A program made the position numbers and the translations under genes. A stretch of 64,000 nucleotides of DNA from Ceratotherium simum simum. Its lineage: Eukaryota > Chordata > Mammalia > Perissodactyla > Rhinocerotidae. The notes beneath the pieces are model-generated. The model ran no database searches. It saw nothing but the letters and a program-made list of their open reading frames with translations, and was not told the origin of the DNA. The DNA is taken from NCBI RefSeq assembly GCF_000283155.1, contig NW_004454216.1, forward strand, positions 2,152,616-2,216,615, read 5' to 3'. Below, piece by piece: positions 46,752 through 59,029 of this stretch. How positions within the stretch are numbered: position 1 is the stretch's first letter; the number at the start of each line of letters is the position of its first letter.

Positions 46752-47244
46752 TTTAGACTAAGTTTATTATACAACTAAAATGCATTTTAAATAAGTATGT
46801 TTGCTGTATGGAAAAATAATCTTTCCTATTAACCAACTGATTAAATAAGTAGTAGCCTCTGGGGCCTTGCTTAGAATACTTTAGACTCCGGCCATATCAT
46901 CGGAGACTGAACGCCCATCCCAGTGGAGATAATCCTGTCACCTTGGCCGTCTCGGTGGTGACCATTGACTCTCCCAGCAGCAGAGTCACACAACCACCCC
47001 GTGTGGGAGGGGGACAGTGCCTGCCACAGCTGACTCACTGAATCAAGGTTCGGTGGCCTCAGAGGTCACGTCTGACCGTCCACAGATGTGGAGTTGCCTT
47101 AAGGCGAAGCCTCTGGCCACAGCCTCAGCCAGACTGGGCTGTGATGCGGGGAGAAGGAGGGCTCGGTGGCACTGAGCACACGTAGGAGAGGCTCAGCTCT
47201 GTGGGACAAGGTGCCTCCCCCACAAACCAAGGTAGAAAACTCAT

Positions 47245-47351
47245 TGGTCCAAAGCCAACTCTGTCACAGGGCTGTGCAGGGGCGTAGCAGGGCCTCTGAG
47301 GGACCCCTCACTGAGGTGGTGAAGCTCTGGGACTGTCAAGCTGCTGTCTCA
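47245..47351 (-). other. NR1I2: Relic of NR1I2 alternative first exon (extended N-terminus)
   Basis: From 47,339 downward the - strand reads TTG ACA GTC..., giving 31 codons (LTVPELHH, EGSLRGPATPLHS, TELALD) plus CA. I compared this with the remembered 39-residue N-terminal extension of human PXR isoform 2. The length is identical when joined to exon 2 (31 codons plus CA|T and the 7 residues PRGPAAK), and HH..EGSLR.PA.PLHS....ELA is shared. The human ATG is TTG here, an in-frame TGA sits four codons upstream (47,349-47,351), and the base pair after the expected exon end is AT, not GT. It looks like a decayed first exon, and the upstream limit is unknown. Confidence 0.65.
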
Positions 47352-48813
47352 GCCTTGGTCCCAGGAACTGCCAACACTAACCCAGCAGGCTGAAAGGAGC
47401 CAGGGCTGAGCTGTTCCCAGCTCCCACAGTCCCAGACTGGGGTTCTTTCTGGGTCGGGAGATTCCAGCCCTGCAACAGAGAGGCGGCTGATTTTACGTAT
47501 GACTCATGGCAGCTTATGTAGAATTGAGGTTTCCACTGTGATTATTTCTCTAGGAGGCAAGTGTGGGGTCAGGGAGCATCGTTAATGGGACTCAGTATTA
47601 AGTGATTGTTTTCATGGTTTCTTCCAACCTGGAAGTGTGGAGAGCAGCAAGGCCGACATGATACACAACCCCCTACGTTGCTGACCTCAAATGTAAGATC
47701 TATTTGTGTTCCCACACTTCTTTTGCATGGGGCTAGGGGGCAGTCCACCCCCTGCAAAAGAAAAAGAAAGAAAAATCATACCTGCTTGGTGATAACTTCT
47801 TGGCTGTGACTTCTCCTTTGAGGTCCGCTTTGAGCAATCAGGAACAAATGATCAACCAAAATATCAATACTCCTGAAGCAGCGGTCTGGGGAGAGACTGG
47901 AGTATTAGCTTCACCTTTTGCTTTTCGCAGGAGTGAACTCTTCGCTGCGCGGAGAGGCTGTGGCTCCTGCTGAAGTCTAGGCCGTGCTTCGTCTTCCCGT
48001 CCTGGTCACAGGTTATTATTTCCCAGCATATGAGCCAGTCTTGTCTCTCACCTACATTTCAGCCCAGGTCAGGTGTAGGCTCTGAGCGCCACCCGTCTGG
48101 CACTCCTAAGTCCCAAGTCCAGCACTCGAACCAGCAAACGAACAGATTACCATATTTACTCTCACGACGTGCCCCCCGCTTTTTTCTCTCACGTGTCTTC
48201 ACTGTAAAACATAGGAGAAGGGGGGAATGTTGCTAGTATCTGCTCTGCCTAATTAGTTCTGAGCAAATGTCATGCATCTGAGGGTCTCTGCGCTTTAGCC
48301 ACTAGGCAGAGTTAATTTGAACCTAGATCTCCTGCCCCTTCTTCCTTTGTCTAAGCCACCTTCCTGGACAGTGTTACTTGACGTGAAAGTGAGCAATGTA
48401 TTGGATTATGATGGCAGGTTTATGTCAGAGAGAGACAGGCACAGGGAGAGAGGGGAAGAGCGTGAGATGAGGTGGCCAAGCCCAGATCATGAGGGTGCGT
48501 GCGACCTGCGGCTCCAACCTCAGGACCGCTGGCTGACCAGGAGCAGGGAGAATGACCATGGGGAAAGGTCCTAAGGGTTCTTTCCTACTCCAGGCCTGCC
48601 AGGAGCCAGCAGCTCCTCACTCCTCAGCCTAATCCTTCATGTTCCCCAGCAGCAGCTGCTGATGGCTGTTCTCGCTCTCAAGGGAAAAGACTAGACAAAA
48701 AGCTCAGGTGGGTGGGTTTCACAAGATGTTTCTTCTGCTGGCTTTGATTTTCAAGGAAGCTTTATGGAAGATGTGAGGAATGCATTGGGCCCATGCTTCA
48801 GACAATGGCAAAG
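47352..48813. other. upstream of NR1I2 alternative exon; no gene recognised
   Basis: Mostly unique sequence of moderate GC. It is a plausible place for an NR1I2 promoter or another first exon on the - strand, but I recognise no element. Confidence 0.35.
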
Positions 48814-49308
48814 NNNNNNNNNNNNNNNNNNNNNNNNNNNNNNNNNNNNNNNNNNNNNNNNNNNNNNNNNNNNNNNNNNNNNNNNNNNNNNNNNNNNNNN
48901 NNNNNNNNNNNNNNNNNNNNNNNNNNNNNNNNNNNNNNNNNNNNNNNNNNNNNNNNNNNNNNNNNNNNNNNNNNNNNNNNNNNNNNNNNNNNNNNNNNNN
49001 NNNNNNNNNNNNNNNNNNNNNNNNNNNNNNNNNNNNNNNNNNNNNNNNNNNNNNNNNNNNNNNNNNNNNNNNNNNNNNNNNNNNNNNNNNNNNNNNNNNN
49101 NNNNNNNNNNNNNNNNNNNNNNNNNNNNNNNNNNNNNNNNNNNNNNNNNNNNNNNNNNNNNNNNNNNNNNNNNNNNNNNNNNNNNNNNNNNNNNNNNNNN
49201 NNNNNNNNNNNNNNNNNNNNNNNNNNNNNNNNNNNNNNNNNNNNNNNNNNNNNNNNNNNNNNNNNNNNNNNNNNNNNNNNNNNNNNNNNNNNNNNNNNNN
49301 NNNNNNNN
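48814..49308. other. assembly gap (495 N)
   Basis: Run of N. The right edge abuts an ERE SINE head, so a repeat probably caused or fills part of the gap. Reading frames that run through it are artefacts. Confidence 0.99.
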
Positions 49309-49333
49309 AACCGCTAAGCCACCGGGCCGGCCC
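49309..49333 (-). mobile_element. ERE SINE head fragment at the gap edge
   Basis: Reads on the - strand as GGGCCGGCCCGGTGGCTTAG, the ERE start. The rest is hidden in the gap. Confidence 0.85.
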
Positions 49334-49860
49334 TAAATGTGGTTTTTTGTTTTTTAGTTAAACTGGTTTCTTCTCTCCCACTCCAGCTGCCCCTCGCAGG
49401 GGTAAGGAGGATTTGAGTCTGGGATTTCCTAGGGGTCAACGCTTCTCAAGTGGTTGCTTGTCTTACTCTTCCCAACCAAAGGCAGAAAATAAGATGGCTC
49501 ACACAGCTCACTGCTAGCAACCTTCAGCCAGCAGTGGTGACTGGGACCTGTGGTCAAGGGGCTGCTTTCTTTCAGTCAAGTTTCCGAATGTCCACCGAGG
49601 ATGCTACTAGGGCTGGGAAGCACTGGATTATAAATCCCACTGGTTGGGATTTTTAGGATAAGTGAAATACCGGATTCAGGTCCCAGTGGAAGCAGCCTGT
49701 CTAGTGGGCCCTGGGGGCTACATGCTGGGCCTGGTGGCACCTCTGGTACCCTGAGAAGCTGTGACCAGAAGGCCATGACCATAGCCACAGGGGTTGGGAA
49801 GGCTGAAAAGAGTTAGGAGCTCACTCCAGGAAACTTTATTTCCAAGATTAAAAGTAAGCC
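49334..49860. other. unassigned sequence
   Basis: No repeat or gene recognised between the gap-edge SINE and the L1 tail beginning near 49,870. Confidence 0.4.
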
Positions 49861-49869
49861 TTTCTGGGA

Positions 49870-50185
49870 GCACAGAGGATTTTTAGGGCAGTAAAATACC
49901 CTTGTATGATACTATAGTGGTGGGTACATGTCATTATACATTTATCCAAATCCACAGAATGTACACCACCAAGAGTGAACTTTAATGTAAACCATGGACG
50001 TTGGGTGACCATGATGTGTCAGTGGAGGTTCATTGATTGTAACAAATGTACCACTCTGGTGGGGGATGTTGATCATGGGAAGGATGGCATGTGTGGGGGA
50101 AGAGAGTATGTGGAGAACCTCTGTACCTTCCTCTCAATTTTGTTGTGAATTGCTCTAAAAAAAATAAAATCTTAAAAAAAAAGTA
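49870..50185 (+). repeat. L1 3' end, sense
   Basis: 'ggtgggtacatgtcattata', 'aatgtacaccaccaagagtg', 'ccactctggtgggggatgtt' and the A-rich end are L1M-type 3'UTR. Confidence 0.9.
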
Positions 50186-52249
50186 GACCTTTCTGTAAAG
50201 ACAGATATCTCTGCGTCCAGGAAATCAAGGCAGGAGCCCAGCTCAGGTGGGGCAGCTTGCCAGAGATCTTGGGTCATGGCTAAAACACATAGCTTTCAGT
50301 ATCTCTCAAATCTCTCCTGGCTCACAAGGCCTGGCCTTATCTCTCTTATAAAAGAGGTGAATTATTTACAACAGAAACAGGGAACTAAAGATAAGTTATA
50401 AAATCACTGAGGCAAAGGAACTATTCTCAGGCTTTTCCAGAGATCGTCTGGATCCCCTTTCCTCCAGGTCTGTGGTGAGGTCACGGACCAGACGACTGGA
50501 GAAAGGCTGTAGGACTGTCAGGCCTCTCGAGTCTATGAGTGCAGTTTTGACATTAGGCACAGCTCTGAGCTAAGAAAACACTCAGAAAATGCACTCTAGT
50601 TGTTAAGGACAGCGTACTGATGGCTCTGACAAGGGTCTGAATCAACCTCACGCACAGCTGGGAAGTAGGAGAAGCTGGAGTCCCTGGCCCCCATTCTACA
50701 CTTTGTCTATTGCAGCAACCAGAAACGTGGACCTCCTAAGCCACTCGTAGAGAAAAGCAGATCTGATAAGCCTAGGGAGTTTCCTTAGTGTGAAGTCATT
50801 GACTGTTTTACCTCTCTCCAAGGAATATTTATATTTAAAAAGAAGAACATTGAGAGCCAACTAAAGGAGTTGTGCCCTCAACAAATTAAATTCAGGTGGA
50901 ACCTGAGGAAAACAGGTGTTTATCAACCAGTCAGGTGCTCCTTCTCAAAATCCCCTAGGATTCCTCTGGGGTGTGCTCAGGCAGGCCCCTGGAAAAGGGG
51001 GCAGCCAGGGCAGGACATGGAGGTGACTCTGACCCCGTGAGGCAATCTTGGAGGAAGCCTCTCTCTTTTTGCCCTTGGGTGGAGGCAGCAGAACGGTGCC
51101 CAAGAAGACTAGGAGTAGGAACCTTCTCTTTGAAAGTGGTCCCATTTTGTCACGTGGAAGCAGTGACAAGAATTTTCCTGTCCTAGAAATGGCAGGTTCC
51201 AGCAACTGGCGTGTAGGGGGAACCACTAAAATTGAGCTTCAGCTGTTCCAGACCCTAGAATCGCTCCAAGCCTCCATCCATCATACTTGTGGTTGGAGCC
51301 TCAATATCTCTTTTTTCAGAATCATGGAGCACTTAGTTGTCACCTCGTTTATGAATCATACTGAGCATGTGATACCTATGTCTTCCCTGCTCTCCAGGTT
51401 ATAGTCTCCCTGAGGGCAGAGGCCCTTACCTGTCTTTTATATCATCTTGTACCAAATTCATTTGCTGGGGGCTCAGTTCAGTTTAATAATTCTTTTAAAG
51501 ATGATCTTTCATAACACCGCTTTAATAGTTCTGCTTTTATTGAAATGGAGAAAGAAATCAGCTCACAACCACCTTGAGAGAAACTTCCCTGAAGCTCATG
51601 CTACCATTAAATAACGCTCATGCTTACTATTACTTTGTTATTAGATGAAGTAACGCTCAAATGAGTAAAACCTGTTAAACTTTAATTTTTTAGATTTGAA
51701 CACGTGATGATGGCCAATGTCATGATGGAGATACATTATTATGTTGATAGCAAAGAGATAACTGGGTATTTAATATATGGATTTATCTAAAAACCAAGAA
51801 GTGATTTGGAATTTTATATACATATTTTTAATAAATCATTATAATGTATAAGAGGGATAAGAGATTGAGGACAGAAAGTGAAAATCTGGAACCTGATAAC
51901 ACAACAATGCCTCTTTCTAGCAAGAATAATATGACAATTACCTTCTCTCAATAGCTGTAGCTGTTAAGTTCCTTTGCTCCACAATGTTACATGAGAAACT
52001 CCTGAATAAACTGTAAATTTAGGAGTCAGATGGGGAAGACCTCTAGCCCATGAGTTGGATCATCTCTAGGAAAAATTGTGCCTATTCCATGGATAGACAA
52101 CCAAATACTGATCATATTTACAACTATTGAGGTTGCTTAGCCAGCCAACTTCAGCCAGCCAGTTGCTTAGACCTGTTTTGTCTCTGTAAAATGAGATGTA
52201 ACACTAATTCCTAGAGTAGGAATTCAAGAAATTCATTCAAGTATTTAAG
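50186..52249. other. unassigned sequence, about 2 kb
   Basis: No gene recognised. A short L2-like end ('gtctccctgagggcagaggc') lies near 51,410-51,490. The rest is unassigned. Confidence 0.4.
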
Positions 52250-54550
52250 TATCTCAAAATTGCCAGGTACTTTTATTTTATTAATTTTATTTTTAAATTT
52301 TTATAAAGTACAATTTATTAGTCTTTAAAAATTTTTTATGATGGTAAAATATATGTAACATAAAATTAGCTATTTAAGCCATTTTAAATGTACAATTCAG
52401 TGGCATTAATTACATTCACAATGTTGTACAACCATCAGCACTATCCATTTCCAGAACCCTTTGATCACCCAAACAGAAACTCTATACCCATTGAATAACT
52501 CCCCATTCCTCCCTTCTCCCAGTCCCTGATAACCTCTAACCTACTTTCTGTTTTTATTAATTTGCCTATTCTAGATATTTCATATAAGTGGAATCATTCT
52601 ATATTTGTCTTTTTGTGCCTGGCTTATCTCATTTAGCATAACGTTTTCAAGGTTCATTCATGTTGTAACATGTATCAGAACTCCATTCCTTTTTATGGCT
52701 GAATAATATTCCATTGTATGTATATAGCACATTTTGTTTATCCTTTCATCTGTTCATGGATACATAGGTTGTTTCCCCCTTTTGGCCCTTGTGAATAATG
52801 CTGCTACGAACATTGGTATACAAATATCTATATGAGTCCCTGCTTTCAATTCTTTTGGATATATACCTGGGAGTGGAATTGCTGGGCCATATGCTAGTTC
52901 TATGTCTAACTTTTCGAGGAACTGGAAACTTTTCTTTGTCTTTTGACAATCTGACTATAATGTGTCTCAGTATAGATCCATGTGAGTTATCCTGCTTGGA
53001 GTGTGTTGAATGTCTTGGATGTGTAGATTCATGTCTTTGATCAAATTTGAGAAGTTTTCAGCCATTCAAATATTCTTTCTGCCCTCCTCTCTCTCTCTTC
53101 TCATTCTGGAGCTCCCATAATGCATACATTGATCTGCTTGATGGTATCCCATAGGTACCTTAGTCTTTGTTCGTTTTTCTTCATTCTTTTTTCATTCATA
53201 CTCCTCAAACTGGAGAATTTCAATTGTTCTATCTTCAAGTTCACTAATTCTTTCTTCTGCCTGCTCAAATCTGCTGTTGAATCCCTCTAGTGAATTTCTT
53301 ATTTCAGCTATTGTACTTCTCCGATGCGTAATTTCTATTTGGTTCCTTTTTATAATTTCTATCTCTTTATTGATATTCTCATTTTGTTCATACATTGTGT
53401 CCCTGGTTTCCTTTAGTTCTTGTCCTTGGTTTCTTTTCATTCTTTGAGTATATTTAAAATAGTTGTTTTAAAGTTTTTGTCTAGTAAATCCAACGTCTGG
53501 GCTTCCTCTTGGACAGTTTTGTCAATTTATTTTTTCCTTTGAATGGATGATACTTTCCTGTTTCTTTTATGTTTTGTGACTTTTTTGTTGTTGTTGAAAA
53601 TTGGACATTTGTATATTATGATGTGTTAACTCTGGAAGTCACATTCTTCCCTTTCCCCAACGCTTGCTCTTCTTAATTGTTGAAGGTTTAGCTTGTGTTC
53701 AATTAGTGTTTTGACAGAGATTTCCTTGAATGCCAAGAGCTAAACAAAACAAAACAAACAAAAAAGCCCACCTCTCCTATTTCTTTGCAGATTGGCTCTG
53801 TCCTGGGGCCATTTAAAACTCTTCATCAGCCCTCCCTTCCTCCTTGCAATGAACCTAGAGATCAGCCAGTGGAGAAAGCTTAGGTTCTTCCCAGGTCTTT
53901 CTGAACATGTGTCCTGTCCTAGGCATGCATGTTGCTTTCTAAACTTCCTAGTATACACAAACACTTTTGAATTGCCCTAATTTCCTAAAGAGACTCTCCC
54001 TTGCTTTTCCTCCCAGGCCTTAGGCAGTCTATTGTATGTCTCAACCTTAATCTTTTGCCCACTGCATGTTTTTGGTTTGCCTTACAACGCTTTTGAGCAA
54101 TGCTTGTCACTTTACCTCTCTGAATGGGTTCCAAATTAGGCAAATGAGAGACAGCACTTTGCATCAGTCCTTTGGTTAGCCCTCAGTTTAGGACAGACAA
54201 ACACAATAATTTGTGCATAAGGTCTGCTCTGTTCCCTCAAGAACCAGAGACCAGGGTCCCACACTGGGAATATAGGCTGCTGACTTCAAGACTGCTGCTG
54301 AGTCAGGCAAGGGGTGTGGCAAGAGCAAGTAAAAATGCCACAAAGCTTTCCTACCATTTTTAAGTTGCCTTTTTGTTGATTCAGCATTTGCTTGCTTTTT
54401 GTAAACCTTTGACTCTTTTGAGAGTTCTAGCAAAGTTAGTTCTGACAGTTGCTGCTTGTTTGTCAATATTTCTGTGGAGGGACAGGAGTTTAGAGCTGTC
54501 CACTCTGTCATTTTGCTGATATCACCAGTGCTAGTGGATGACTCATTTCT
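52250..54550 (-). repeat. half-L1-like (HAL1-type) element, antisense
   Basis: From left to right: antisense L1-type 3' end ('acaattcagtggcattaatt', 'aagtggaatcattctatat'), then, with no ORF2, an ORF1-like stretch (frame 53,192-53,440 on the - strand contains NSRFEQAEERISELEDRT, the L1 ORF1 coiled-coil motif), then 5' sequence to about 54,540 ('gatatcagcaaaatgacaga' on the - strand). ORF1 without ORF2 is the HAL1 layout. Confidence 0.55.
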
Positions 54551-54754
54551 TAAATTCTTTGTGTATGTCTCAGTTCCCTGCTCTGTACAAGGAGATGATA
54601 CAGGCTGCTTGTGGTGAGGCTTTCCTTTTGAGAAAAGTGACCAACAAAATTTAAAAGAGCTGATTCCAGAAGCCCAAGAACTTTTTGTGTTGGGCTTTGT
54701 GTCCACATTGGTCATAATGGTGAATGACATCTCCCCAGAAGGAGCTGTAGGCAT
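54188..54754 (-). other. 188-codon open frame in or beside L1-like 5' sequence
   Basis: Starts after an 18-base A run on the - strand (54,764-54,782 is T on the +). The product is hydrophilic, rich in Ser, Thr and Lys, and matches no family I know. It overlaps the sequence read as the 5' part of the HAL1-like element. It is reported as an unexplained frame, not as a gene. Confidence 0.2.
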
Positions 54755-54784
54755 CTATCAGTCTTTTTTTTTTTTTTTTTTTAA

Positions 54785-57700
54785 TGATTAGGACTTTTTG
54801 GGTCCCTTGCAGATAAGTCATGAAGACTTTCTCCTATGTTTTCTTCTAGGAGCTTTATAGTTTAAGCTTTTAACTTAATTCTGAAATCCATCTCAAATTA
54901 ATTTTTATGTTTAGTGAGATGTAGATGTCAAGATTCATTTTCCCCCCTTTTCATTTATTCAGTTGTTCCAGTGCCATTTGTTGAAAAGACTCTCCTTTCC
55001 CCATTACATAGCTCTGGCACCTTAGTCAAAAATCAATTAACTATATACATATGGGCCTATGTCTGGACCCCCTATTCTGGAATGTTTATCAATCTATCCT
55101 TATGCCAATTTCACACTGTCTTGACTGAAGCTTTACAGCAAGTCTTGAAATCGGGTGGCATCGGCCATTCATCTTTGCTGAAAATTCTTTTGGCTATTTC
55201 TAAGCCCTTTGCTTTACCATATAAAATTTAAAATCAACTTATCAAAATTATTAAAATGTCTGTGATATTTTCATCGTGATTGCATTGAATCTGTAGATCA
55301 ATTTGGGGAGAACTGACATGGTAGTAATATTGAGTGCTCCAGTACATGAACATGGTATATCTCTTCATTTATTTGGATCATTTTTTTTTTTATCATGACG
55401 TTCTGTAGTTTTCAGTACAGAGCTTTTGCGAGTCTTTTGTTAAATTTATTCTTAAGCATTTAATTTTTGATACTATTGTAAATAGAATTTAAAAAATTTC
55501 ATCTTCTAATTATTTGCTGCTAATATATGTATATACATTCTGCATATTTCAATGTGTCCTGTGACTTTGTTAAATAGTTCTAGTACTGTTTCTTAGTATT
55601 CCTTAGGTTGTTGCATGTAAATAATCATGTTTTCTGCAAATAAAGACAATTTTACTTCTGCCTTTCCAATCTTTATGCTTTTTTCTTGCTTTATTGCACC
55701 AGTTAGAACCACTAATACAATATTGAATAGAAGTGTGGTGGGGGTGGATATCTTTGCCTTGTTCCCAATCTTGAGGTGGGGGCATTCAATATTTCACCAT
55801 TGGCTATGATGCTAGATGTAGGTTTTTTTATACACACTTTTGTCAGATTGAGGAAGTTCCTTTCTATTCCTAGTTTTTTGTTTTTTTTTTTTTTTTGAGA
55901 ATCTCTGGTCATGAATGAGCTTAGAATTTTGGTGAATTCTTTTTTCAATTATTGAGATCATAATGCTTTTCTCCTTTTTCTCTATTAATATGGTGAATTA
56001 CATTGATTTTTCGCATGTTGAACCAACCTTGCATCTTTGGAATATATCCACTTGTCTTGATGTATTGTCCTGGTTTTGTTTTGTTTTTGTAGTGCTGAAT
56101 TTCATGTGGTCACATTTTGTTAAAGACTTTTGCATCTATACTCATGAGGGATATAGATCTGTAACCTTATTTTCTTATTTTTGTCAGGTTTTGGTATCAT
56201 GATTATACTGGCCTCTTAAAATGTGATGGGAAATGTTTCCTCTTTATTCTCTGAAAGAGTTTGTGTAAAGTTGGTATTGGTAACCTTAAATGTTTGACGA
56301 ATTCACCACTGAAACCCTCTGGTCCTGGAGGTTTCTTTGTGGAAGGTTTTTTTTAATAATGAATTCAATTTACTTAATAGATACAGAGCTATTCAGATTT
56401 TCTATTTATTCTTATATCTGTTTTGGTAAATTTTATATCTCAAGGACTTTGTCCATTCCACCTAAGCTATCAAATTTATTGTTTTAAGTTTTCAAAATAT
56501 TCCCGATTATCCTTTTAGTGCCTGTAGGATCAGTAGTGACATCTCCTCTTTCACTGTAGTGATACCCTCTCTCCCATTCTTGACATTGATACTTTGTGTT
56601 TTCTCTTTTTTAAACCGGTTTTGCTAGAGTTTATTAATTTTATTGATCTTTTCAAAGAACCAAATTTTGGTTTTGTTAATTCTCTCTATTGTTTGTAAGT
56701 TTTCTGTTTCATTGGTTTCTGCTCTTACCTTAAAATATGCCTCTTATGATTTTGGGTTTACTTTGCTTTTCTTTTTGTATCTTCTGTAGGTGAGAACTTA
56801 GATAATTGGTTTTAAACTTTTTTCTAATATGAGCATATCAAGTTACATATTTCTCTCTAAGCACTGCTTTAGCTGCATCCCATAAATTTAAAAATTGTAT
56901 TTTCTCAATCATTTAGGTCAAAGTATTTTCTAATTTCTAATGTGATTTCTTCTTTGACTTAAAGGTTATTTTGAAATGTATTGTTTAACCTCTAAATGTT
57001 TGGGGATTTTCTAACAATTTTTTTTGCTCCTAATTTCTAATTTAATTATTTCTGTGGCCACAGAACATATTCTATAAGATTTCAATCTTTCAAAGTTTAT
57101 TGAGACTTATTTTATGTCCTGAGATATGGCCTATTTTGGGAAATGATTTATGTACACTTGAAAAGAATATGTGTCCTGTAGTGGTTGGGTGTAGTGTTTT
57201 GACTAGGTCAAGGTGGTAGAGAGTGCTGTTCAAATCTTCTATAATTTTACTGGTTTCTTGTCTAATTGTTCCATCAGTTATTGAGAGGAAGGTGTTAAAT
57301 CTTCAACTCTGATTTTACATTTGTCTATTTCTTTCTTTACTTCTGTCGGTTTTGCTTCATGAATTCTGATGCTCAGTTATTAGGCACATAAATACTTCAG
57401 ATTGTTCAGTTTTCCTGATGAATTGATCTTTTTATCATTATGAAGCACCCTTCTTTATTTCTGGTAATACTTCTTGCCTTGAAGTTTCCTTTGACAGCTA
57501 TATTAATAGAGCCACTCTAGTTTTCTTATGTTAAATATTTTCCTGGTATATCTTTTTCCATCTATTTACTTTCATTCTTTCTGTTTTTATATTTAAAGAT
57601 GTCTCATACAAATATCATATAGTTGGGTTTTGCTTTTTTTTAAATCCATGTTGACGATCTGTGTCTTTTATTTAGAATACTTAATCCACTAATATCTAAT

Positions 57701-58300
57701 GTATGTTATAATTGAATTTAGGTATACTGTTTTGCTATTTGTTTTCTATTTGTCCCATCTGGGTTTTGTTTCTTCATTCCTTCCCTTGTCTGGGTTAAAT
57801 TTTAGTACGTCTTCTCAGTCAGCCAGGGATGTATGGAGAACTTGTCTCAACCCTTTCAGGATCTCCCCATTAAATGTCTGGTTGGTCTGCTGCTCACCCC
57901 AACTGGGACTGCATCCTTGGGCTAACAAAGCTGTGGGTTTTCTCTGTTCATTTCTGAGTTTGCTACCTTTAGCATGTCAAGTCATAAGATTTCTCTCCAC
58001 CGCCCCACCCTAAATCAAGTCTTCCCCTTCTGGCAGCAAAGCTGCTGGGTTAACGACTACCATTCCTGCTGACTGAGCTGGGTGGGGGTTGGGGGAGAGT
58101 AGGAGACTTCTGTTGTTCTTACCTGAATCTCTAGCAGGTTTTCAATTTGTTGTCCAACTCTGATAGATTTCTAGTGCCCTAAAATGGGTATTTTTGACAG
58201 TTTTGTCCAGTTATATACTTTTTTTAGTGGAGAATAATTGCTGATCTCTTCTTTCTGTCATAATTGGAAGCTGACTTTATAGTTATGTTTTAATATAATG
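54785..58300 (-). repeat. long antisense L1 sequence
   Basis: Antisense L1 ORF2 order is clear: 'ttggtattggtaacctta', 'ttcaaagaaccaaattttgg', 'ttctgtttcattggtttctg', 'ttagctgcatcccataaatt' and 'agaatatgtgtcctgtagtg'. All frames are broken. The right end, about 57,800-58,300, is less certain. Confidence 0.8.
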
Positions 58301-58659
58301 TCTTTAACCTTTATTAAAAATAAAATGAACAGTGAGAACAACATTTCTGGATCTTTTCTAAAACCTCTGTTAGAGGTTTCTTAAGTTGTTGAATGTTGTT
58401 TGTGCAAGAATAAGTGGGATAAATTCCTTTCAGGATGTAGTACAGAGGTCTCCTCCTCCCTTTATGACTTACTTGATTCCTTCATAACAGGCCCCAGTTG
58501 AATCACAAAAATTTAAATCTTTATTTGATAGAAATGAATATTATAAACTAGAATTTTGTTCTTGAAAACTCATTTCATGCCACAAAATACCAAGACATCA
58601 TAAATGTTCTTCAAAAGCAGACAAATATTTGCTTTTACAAAAATTAAGAATGTAGAATT

Positions 58660-58870
58660 TCATTCAATAAATACTTATTGAGAGATTACCACATGCCAGA
58701 GACTGTGCCAGGCACCAGGAAGAAAAACAAGTGAACTCAGGAGGCGCAGTTCCCGCCCTCCCCGCAGAGCTAACAGGCCAGTTGGTGAGAGAGAGGATTA
58801 TGCAGGCAATTACAATCAAGTGTGATATATGCAATTGCAGAGGAAGTTCAGGTGTTATATTGTGCCCAGT
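58660..58870 (+). repeat. ancient interspersed repeat
   Basis: 'ttcattcaataaatacttat', 'acatgccagagactgtgcca' and 'gagctaacaggccagttggt' match a common ancient mammalian repeat class. Family not resolved. Confidence 0.55.
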
Positions 58871-59029
58871 ATCAGTGTTTCCTCCCACATTTTCTTTTTT
58901 GGTCTTTGGAATCCTTGAGGCTTTAGAAATAAAATATCATTAAAACCTAGATTGAAGACACGTCTTCTGTGGTAAGTCTCTCTGAATGTTAAATGCTTGA
59001 GGATGGACAGTTTCCTTAGGAAAGGTTTC

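Larger units (their letters stand above)
30894..47244 (-). other. NR1I2: NR1I2 5' intron (between alternative first exon and exon 2)
   Basis: About 16.4 kb, largely repeats: an old L1 piece at 31.7-32.8, MaLR-type LTRs at 33.6, 37.8 and 45.2, L1 ends at 39.7 and 43.5, ERE SINEs at 44.3 and 44.7, and DNA-transposon relics at 41.2, 41.7, 46.05 and 46.5 kb. The stretches 31,000-31,700, 32,800-33,630, 34,800-37,780, 38,300-39,700 and 42,730-43,530 contain nothing I recognise. The piece at 35.8-37.2 kb is strikingly purine-rich on the + strand. Confidence 0.75.

Noticed and set aside
47243..47244. AT at the expected donor as a U12-type AT-AC intron
   Set aside because: The following bases (ATGAGTTTT) do not match the U12 donor ATATCCTT.
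48764..49361. Three reading frames of 174-193 codons
   Set aside because: They run through the N gap and are artefacts.
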